Under the pieces are notes generated by a model. The model did no database searches, had not been told where the DNA came from, and saw only the letters and a program-made list of their open reading frames with translations. Below, piece by piece: positions 37,657-43,495 of a stretch of 43,495 nucleotides of DNA (positions are counted from its first letter, which is position 1; every line of letters starts with the position of its first letter). The translations under genes and the position numbers were made by a program. The stretch is from Blattamonas nauphoetae (Eukaryota; Preaxostyla; Oxymonadida): contig JARBJD010000482.1 in assembly GCA_033064195.1 (NCBI GenBank), positions 1 to 43,495 on the forward strand, in the 5' to 3' direction.

Positions 37657-37673
37657 TTAATACAAATTAAAAA
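37657..37673 (-). promoter_or_regulatory. early-type box, inner TIR gene of copy B
   Basis: TTTTTAATTTGTATTAA on the minus strand, flush with the ATG at 37,656. Confidence 0.75.
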
Positions 37674-37928
37674 TTCAAAATAAATTTACATTCGTGATTT
37701 TATCATTTGTGATCTTCCGAGACTTCGATTCTGTCATCGATGGGTTCGATCAGTCTTGTTTGATCAGCGAAAGTACTTCAATGGGACACGATCATCCCTT
37801 CTCATTCCTGACGTCTCTTTACTGTTTCGTTTAGGTGTGTTATGCTTTCTACTTTCACATTTGTTCTCTCTTCTTTTGTCTCTTCATTCTTGTTCTCGAT
37901 CCTTCACTTTTTCTGTCTCTCTCGTTCA

Positions 37929-39332
37929 GGTACATCACATTGTTTTATGAACGGTGGTTTCATTCCCGACTTGTTTTGAACAGGTTTGCTCCATTTTGAA
38001 TTCATTCTTTCCTAAAACATTTATGTACCAACGCCGATCAAACCGAAAGTGGACCTGAAGATCAGGTACACAGATGCGTTTTATCGCTTAAAAGTATGTC
38101 TCTCGTGATTTACCAAACAGGTATTCTCTTCTTTTTATTCATCTTTTCATAAAACATCTTCATGTACTCGATCTGTGTGATCATCAAACTCAGGTACACT
38201 ATTGCGTCTTATGACCAGAAAGTGCTGTTCACTGAATATTTGAAACAGGTTTGCTCTCTTTTGTATTATCTCTTTATAAGACACAATGACGTACCAGAAT
38301 TTTCACTTCACTTTTGACATTCTCTTTCTGGTACAACACTTCACTTTATCCTCTCATTTTCACTTCATTGTCAGTTTTTCTCATTGTCTCTCACTTTTTC
38401 AAAATTAAAATTTAAAATGACGTGAACAAAATTTTGATCCTCATCTTTCTTCGAGAAACTTCGTGATTCATCGATAAAATTGTATGCGTTGGTACACCAC
38501 TTTGTTTTACTTTCATTCAACTTTCATTTCACCTTTTACACTTCACTACTCTTCGATTTGTGCTCTTCATTTTTCTAAAACACAACGGTGTACCAACAAA
38601 ACGCGATCTGAAGTGATCATCCAGATCAGGTACACCACTTCACCTTATCGTTTCATTTCACAACTATTTGATTTCAATTCTCTTTTTGATCAAAACAAAG
38701 TGGAACACAGAACTAAAATGTTTGATCGTCAAGATAAAACGAACTGTAAGATCTGGTACATGAATGTGTTTTATCACTTCAAACCTTGTTTCACTTCACA
38801 ATTTTGATCTCTTTATTGACATTTTGCTCTAATCTTTCATAAAACAAAGTGGTGTACCAACGAGACTCAATCTGAAATGATCGGTGAGATCTGGTACATG
38901 AATGTGTTTTATCGTTTAGTTCTCACTTCAATCATTGTTTTTACTCTTGTTTTCTGAAATTTTGATGAACGCGTTCATAAGGTGAAGTGGTGTACCAACG
39001 AAGTGAGAAAAACAATGACTGGAGAGATCTGGTACGTCACTTCACCTTATCGTTGCTAACATTGTTTCACTTCACAATTTTACTCTAATTAGAAACATTT
39101 TGGTCAAACTCGTTCATAAAGTGAAGTGGTGTACCAATGAAATGCGAACAACAAAGATCGTTCAGATCTGGTACGAGATTTTGTTTTATCGTTTACTTTT
39201 CACTTCACTCACTTGTTTTTTCTCTTTGTTTGTGAAATTTTGACGAACCCGTTCATAAGGTGAAGTGGTGTACCAACGGAACACAAAAGGAATCAAGATC
39301 GTGCAGATCTGGTACGTCACTTTGTTTTATCG
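37929..39332. repeat. array of about 138-bp units with inverted 20-bp motifs
   Basis: Eleven forward motifs of the type GGTACACCACTTCACCTTAT begin at 37,929, 38,065, 38,193, 38,330, 38,490, 38,629, 38,755, 38,893, 39,031, 39,170 and 39,311. The mean step is 138 bp, range 126-160. Between them stand the reverse complements, clearest at 38,839, 38,977 (exact complement of the 38,629 motif), 39,116 and 39,255. In the right half the pattern is forward motif, about 62 bp, reverse motif, about 35 bp, next forward motif (usually preceded by GATCT). The left units are more decayed. No such array is seen in the arms of copy A. Coding potential is absent. Confidence 0.85.
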
Positions 39333-40451
39333 TCTCATTCTCACTTCATTTACATTTTAGTACTCTAGTTTTGTGAAATTTAGATGAAGATGTTCATCAA
39401 ACTCAATACTTTCCCACCATTTTCACTATTTCCATTTCACCATTCACTATCATACTTGCCCACTTCATTTTAGCTTCATTCACCTTCATTTGGTCTAATT
39501 AAGAGAAAAAGTCGACGAAAAATGAAGTATTGTGATGTGCTCGTGAAGTGTGAATGACTGAAAAATGGGTTGTAAAATGAGGGAATGAAGAGGAGAGTTG
39601 AATACCTGAAATGTGAAACGTGGAAAGTGAAATGAGAGATGAAAGGTGTTGAAGTTGTTTAAGCTTAGACAAACGGTATGATGGAAAACACATAAAACCA
39701 ACATTATGAAAAACTAGTCGTCAAAAGTGTCGCGAAAATTCAGTACTCCCTCCTCGAAAGGTGAGAAAGAAGATGTGATGTGAGAAAATCGGGGCAAAAA
39801 TCGATATGAGTGAAAAGTTGGTGAAAATGTGGTGCAAAAAGGTGCGTTCAAAAAGACGACTATGAAGGTGAGGTGATCGGGAACCTAGGAAAAGTCAAGA
39901 TTTTGAAAAATCTAACGTAAAAACGAAAACTGACGAAAAAGTGGTGAAAGATGACGTGAAAAGTGAGGTTGAAAAGTGTCACCAAAAGGCGACTCGAGCA
40001 AAATGAAGTGTAAAACGCAAATAGGAGGCAAAAGTGATCCTAAAAGTGAAGTGCTGAAAGCGCATACATTTTTTAAAATTCGGAGAAACTCGAAAATGGA
40101 ATATGGGTTGATCTAGAAAAATCCCGATCCGGCCTTGATCTAACCAAAAATCCCAAAAGTGTTTTTATCGCGAATTTCACCTTCTGAAATCGATTTTGTA
40201 ATTTTAGAAGGTGTTTGAGGTGTATTTGAGCCATATAGCAGCAGTTTTAAGCAAGTTCTGAAAATCGACTTTTGGTCACTTTTTGACCACTGTTCGGTAC
40301 GTAGCTCCACGAATTCTCAACCGATTTTCATCAGGATTGTTTTGATCGACGACTCACATCGTCCTCGACATTTTAGAATTTTTTCGATTTTTTCGAAGTG
40401 GTTCTCAAGTTGGATTCACTTTGTTGTGGTCAAAATAGATTTTCAGTGTTT
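39333..40451. other. copy B arm spacer beyond the array
   Basis: No supported gene. Pyrimidine-rich up to about 39,490, then purine-rich (GTGAAATGAG-like) to about 40,030. 40,090-40,450 is homologous to 4,942-5,270 and 27,177-27,500. Confidence 0.55.
39533..39550 (+). promoter_or_regulatory. conserved TIR block at the composition switch (copy B)
   Basis: TGATGTGCTCGTGAAGTG, differing from the other two blocks only at the tenth base. Confidence 0.5.
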
Positions 40452-41044
40452 TCATGACCTCTCGTGGTACTTTCTCAAGTGAGGACGGTCTCCAAAATAC
40501 AACCAATTGTCTAGTCGAACGTAATACTCATTCTTTGTTCGTAAATCGCGATATTTGAATGGCTCAAGTACCTTTGTGTATGTTCCAATGAGTTCGCAAT
40601 TCTCTTTTTTCAATACATTTTCAACAAATGATTGAGTGTAATGTTTTCGTTGACAATTATGAGCTCGATATCCTTTCATCCATTTCGAGGGAATCACTTT
40701 CCATTCGATTCCTTCGTACCGGTATGTGACAAGTGAATCAGCATACTTGTATTCAGAAATGAGTTCACAATTTTCATTTTCAATGATTCGAGAAACTTTT
40801 CTTTCGTGCAACAATTAGATGCTGAAAGATATCTCTGGCGATTCAGATGTGGTCTGTATCCTTTGACGAAATTATTGACATACGCTCGATAAATGTCATC
40901 TGGTTTATCTTCGTGCACGTATTCGAAAGTACTCGCCGTGAGATATGTTGTTCCTTGTCGATTGAGAGTTGGTGGTGATTTCAGAATCAATTTTTCTTTC
41001 TCCAAAATTTCCTGTAGTTGAGTTGGTGTCAAGACAGAGCTCAT
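40452..41044 (-). pseudogene. outer TIR gene, copy B
   Basis: Third copy of the outer ENCEL-repeat gene, starting MSSVLTPTQLQEILEKEKL behind the early-type box. All three repeat-like units are recognisable (VKGYRPHLNRQRY, ENENCELISEYKYADSLVTYRYEGIEW, KKENCELIGTYTKVLEPFKYRDL). This copy is broken. Confidence 0.65.
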
Positions 41045-41061
41045 TTTATCCAAATTAAAAA
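41045..41061 (-). promoter_or_regulatory. early-type box, outer TIR gene of copy B
   Basis: TTTTTAATTTGGATAAA on the minus strand, flush with the ATG at 41,044. Confidence 0.75.
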
Positions 41062-41231
41062 TTGAATAAAAAGAAATCGACTTTGTTTTCTGAAAGCACT
41101 CAAAATTTGCTTCAAAAGACGCTTCAAAGAGGTCCAAATATTTGACATATTTTTGGAATTTAGGTCAAATATTGACATCGTCAAAATGCATAAAAGACTT
41201 TTAGTTCAAGATTCAAAAGTGGGTCAATCGG

Positions 41232-42203
41232 AATTGAGATTTGACTTCTATTTATCGATCGAGACCAACGTGGTTCTTAATTCTTCTCTATAACTACTAC
41301 TCTCACTCTGCTTGTGTTCCCAGACATTATACCAATTGCACCGACTCCTCTTCAAGATTGGTGTTGTGTCTTGCGGCAGTGGACCGTACGGTGTTGTTTT
41401 GCTCGGTTCGGCGAGAGGGATCGTTGGATGGAGGACTGAACATGACCGATCGTCGCCTCTTCTGTGCAGCCTTGCATCATGACGAAATGGCTGTTTTACA
41501 GAGTTGGTGACTTGGATGAGAGTGTTGGTTTGTTGATCGAACCGCTGATTGTGAATGAACGATGGAGATGCTCAAAAATCTGATGTCGACAATTTCTCCG
41601 CCAACGATCGTTGCTCTTCTTTGTGACAGGCGATCTGGTGGCTGAAAAGATGATCGCTCCGAATGGACAGTTTATCTGTTTTACGACGCAGAAGACGTCG
41701 ATGTCTGTGTGATTGACGTGAACACTTGTGTGGCGAATCTGACAACTCCAGATGGACATGAAAATGTCGAAAATGAACACACTGTTGAACGATAGACAAT
41801 GCATGGATTCTTCTTGGAATAAATTCTCGTTCCATCAGAGTGCTTGTCTACTACTATCCGAACTCCGCTTTTCCATCGTCGAAAGCAGGAATCCTCTCAA
41901 CCACGGAAATACCTACTCTGATCGTCGTTTTCTGCCGCTCTCATCAACCGACGATGGTGCCCGTTCACTCCCTGCTCGTCTTTCTCGTCTTCTTGCATTT
42001 CCTCACTTGTTGATTCGTTGTTCTTCATCGAGTTCGTTCCTTCTTTCTTTTTGTCTCGTTCACAAACTCCATAGCATTCATCGATTATCTCACTCGTTAT
42101 GATTTGATGTTTTTCTTCCTTCGGACATCTATTTCATCTCAATATGATTGTTTTCCATCTTTCTTTGACCCATAATGAGAATTGTTTCATCGAATCCATC
42201 AGA
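41232..42203. other. right flank with decayed coding-like stretches
   Basis: Composition returns to balanced, host-like sequence. Two short open stretches look coding but have no recognised family: about 41,475-41,580 (MTKWLFYRVGDLDESVG...) and about 41,645-41,800 (WTVYLFYDAEDVDVCVIDVN...ending TAG), both on the plus strand and in different frames. They could be the 3' remains of one host gene. 41,840-42,200 shows nothing. Confidence 0.35.
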
Positions 42204-42928
42204 ATGACCGAGATTGCCATAAAACCAGCCACTTCATCAAATCCAACACGCTCTGACTTGACCTCCTCTCAGTTATTCTTTTCAATAGATTGCTCTCCTT
42301 TCCTGAATTGGAACAGAAGACCTAGAATCTCCTGAGGAATGGGCAATTGTTTTCGATCTCTCGTTGCCACTGTGAAGTCTCAGCCTGCTCTTGATGTCTG
42401 TCTGGAAGCGAAAGCAGTTAAACTTCTAGTTTATATTTCTCCATGGAAAGAAGAATCAGCCGATGCTTTTCTCAACAGCTTTGCATCGAACTCCGGTGAT
42501 TCTACGACAGAATTCGTACAATACATTGTGGTTCTCCTTTCTTCAACCAGCCAAGTCATCACCACAGCAGCAATGAAGCTCCTCGATTCTGTTGTCCAGA
42601 ACAGTTCAGCTCAAGTCCGACTTACCCTTGTCAAAGCTGATCTGGTTCCTCAACTCATCAACACTCTCAATCCACAGTCTTTTCATTCGCGGAAGGAGTG
42701 GATATCCACATCAACCTCACGAACAGCGTATCTCGATCTCCCTCTGGCTCCGCAACTCCGTATTGTCTCGAACAACACGGAATTGAAGATTGGAATGAAC
42801 AACAAGCTGTTCACGAGACGGTTTTGAAGCATGTTGTGGCACCCTCGGAGAAGTATATTCGACATTTATGCGTCAACCGATATTCGATCATCGGCAACAG
42901 CCGGGATGTTGGGAACCAACAAGACTGA
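42204..42928 (+). pseudogene. oxymonad multicopy family gene, decayed
   Basis: The reading starts at ATG 42,204 (MTEIAIKPATSSNP), continues through DCSPFLNWN, then SPEEWAIVF, FRSLVATVKSQPALD, LEAKAVKLL, TAAMKLLDS, LVPQLINTLNPQS, then VDIHINLTNS, GIEDWNEQQAVHETVLK and SEKYIRHLCVNRYSII. From memory this matches a large family of helical, armadillo-like hypothetical proteins of oxymonads. The SPEEWAIVF stretch is in another frame than its neighbours on both sides (about 42,310-42,350), so two compensating shifts are present, and a further shift lies near 42,680. Homology stops near 42,895, short of the usual length. It is a truncated pseudogene; the function of the family is unknown to me. Confidence 0.7.
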
Positions 42929-43495
42929 CATGACTTGTCTTCCTTGTCCGTCCACACATCATCACCATTTCATTCCTCCATTTTTAAGGAAAATCTCCAC
43001 TCAACTCATGAAGAAGGAAGGAAATACAAGAATGAGCATTTCTGGAATTATGAAGAATAAAATGTAAAGAAAAAGAGATTCTCCAGCAAGACACTCTAAT
43101 ATTATGATGAGTAGTTGTCCTGTCCTCCCGCTTTCTGTCCGTCCTCCACTTTGTCTTGTCCGATTCTGAAAATGAAAGAAAACAGCGATTTTTGATGTTT
43201 ACGGTGAAAATATTGCATTTTAGGACTGATTTTGGCGTTTTTGCACAAAACATGAAAATCAACAAAATCGATCCAACAAATCACATTAAGGGTTGATCAC
43301 GAACTTAACCATCTCGAGTAGTTTTGTTTCCGATGAATTATTACGAAAGACAGAAAACGAAAGCAAGGGCCGGAACAAATGGAAGAAAAACGAGTGAATA
43401 TACTGTGGATTTCATCCGGTGAACGTAGAAAAGCCGGAGGAACGGCTTGAGGTTCGCCAAATCCAGCTGCATTGAAGTGAGAGATGGAGCAATCG
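42929..43495. other. right end of window, no supported gene
   Basis: I see no gene, repeat or RNA here. There is a short open stretch on the plus strand up to about 43,067 after the pseudogene, with a MKNKM-like end, that has no recognised homology. Confidence 0.4.

Larger units (their letters stand above)
28290..41231 (-). mobile_element. Polinton/Maverick copy B, partial
   Basis: A second Polinton of the same family in opposite orientation, about 12.9 kb. On the minus strand it runs tip (GGTCAATCGG at 41,222-41,231), outer gene, spacer with a repeat array, inner gene, polymerase locus, integrase, coiled-coil gene, ATPase (plus strand) and the conserved protein upstream of the virion block; only remnants of virion genes follow. 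It abuts the right tip of copy A at 28,289. The copy is broken, with a few breaks, and has one arm only. Core proteins are very close to those of copy A, closer than the two arms of A are to each other in the outer gene. No target duplication can be assigned. Confidence 0.88.

Noticed and set aside
37929-39332. CRISPR array
   Set aside because: The repeats alternate in orientation, spacers resemble one another, the setting is eukaryotic and there are no cas genes.
41752-42102. Plus-strand frame of 116 codons in the right flank
   Set aside because: Its first part overlaps the better coding-like stretch in another frame and its tail is a serine/leucine-rich composition effect.

Overview
This is a eukaryotic, transposon-rich window from a protist. 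The best lineage clue is a decayed host gene at 42,204-42,928. From memory it matches a large protein family of oxymonads (Preaxostyla, the Monocercomonoides/Blattamonas group), with stretches such as FRSLVATVK and QQAVHETVL. That assignment is recollection, not a search. TAA, TAG and TGA all end genes here, so the standard code applies.

Layout. 1-690: flank with nothing firm. About 690-4,140, minus strand: a broken DIRS-like tyrosine-recombinase retroelement (RT, RNase H, recombinase), split by a 316-bp hAT-like MITE with an 8-bp target duplication. About 4,150-28,289: Polinton/Maverick copy A, plus orientation, with long terminal inverted repeats (TIRs). From left to right it holds a TIR gene, a long spacer, a second TIR gene, protein-primed DNA polymerase B, integrase, a coiled-coil protein, a packaging ATPase (opposite strand), and a virion block. 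That block has two paralogous capsid genes, two small MAPG proteins and a fibre-like protein with an S74 self-cleaving domain. Copy A carries a 521-bp MITE and, in its right TIR, a whole-looking Fot/pogo transposon (23,983-26,005). About 28,290-41,231: partial Polinton copy B, minus orientation, with the replication, integration and packaging half and one TIR arm. 41,232-43,495: host flank with the oxymonad family pseudogene.

How the parts fit. The Polinton genes form two promoter groups. The TIR genes and the polymerase locus have a 17-bp box, TTTTTAATTTGKAKWAA, directly against the ATG, seen eight times. Integrase, ATPase and virion genes mostly have a TTTTTATTTT-like box a few bases upstream. 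This looks like an early/late scheme, which is inference. The polymerase carries an HNH nuclease-like module between its exonuclease and palm motifs in both copies. Copy B's TIR spacer holds an array of eleven units with a mean period of 138 bp, built from a 20-bp motif and its reverse complement. All three TIR spacers flip from pyrimidine-rich to purine-rich next to a conserved 18-bp block.

State of the elements. The DIRS copy has several breaks. Copy A looks nearly whole in its virion half but has about half a dozen breaks in its polymerase locus plus two insertions. Copy B has a few breaks and lacks most virion genes. The Fot/pogo element is the youngest layer: its TIRs are almost identical and its transposase is open.
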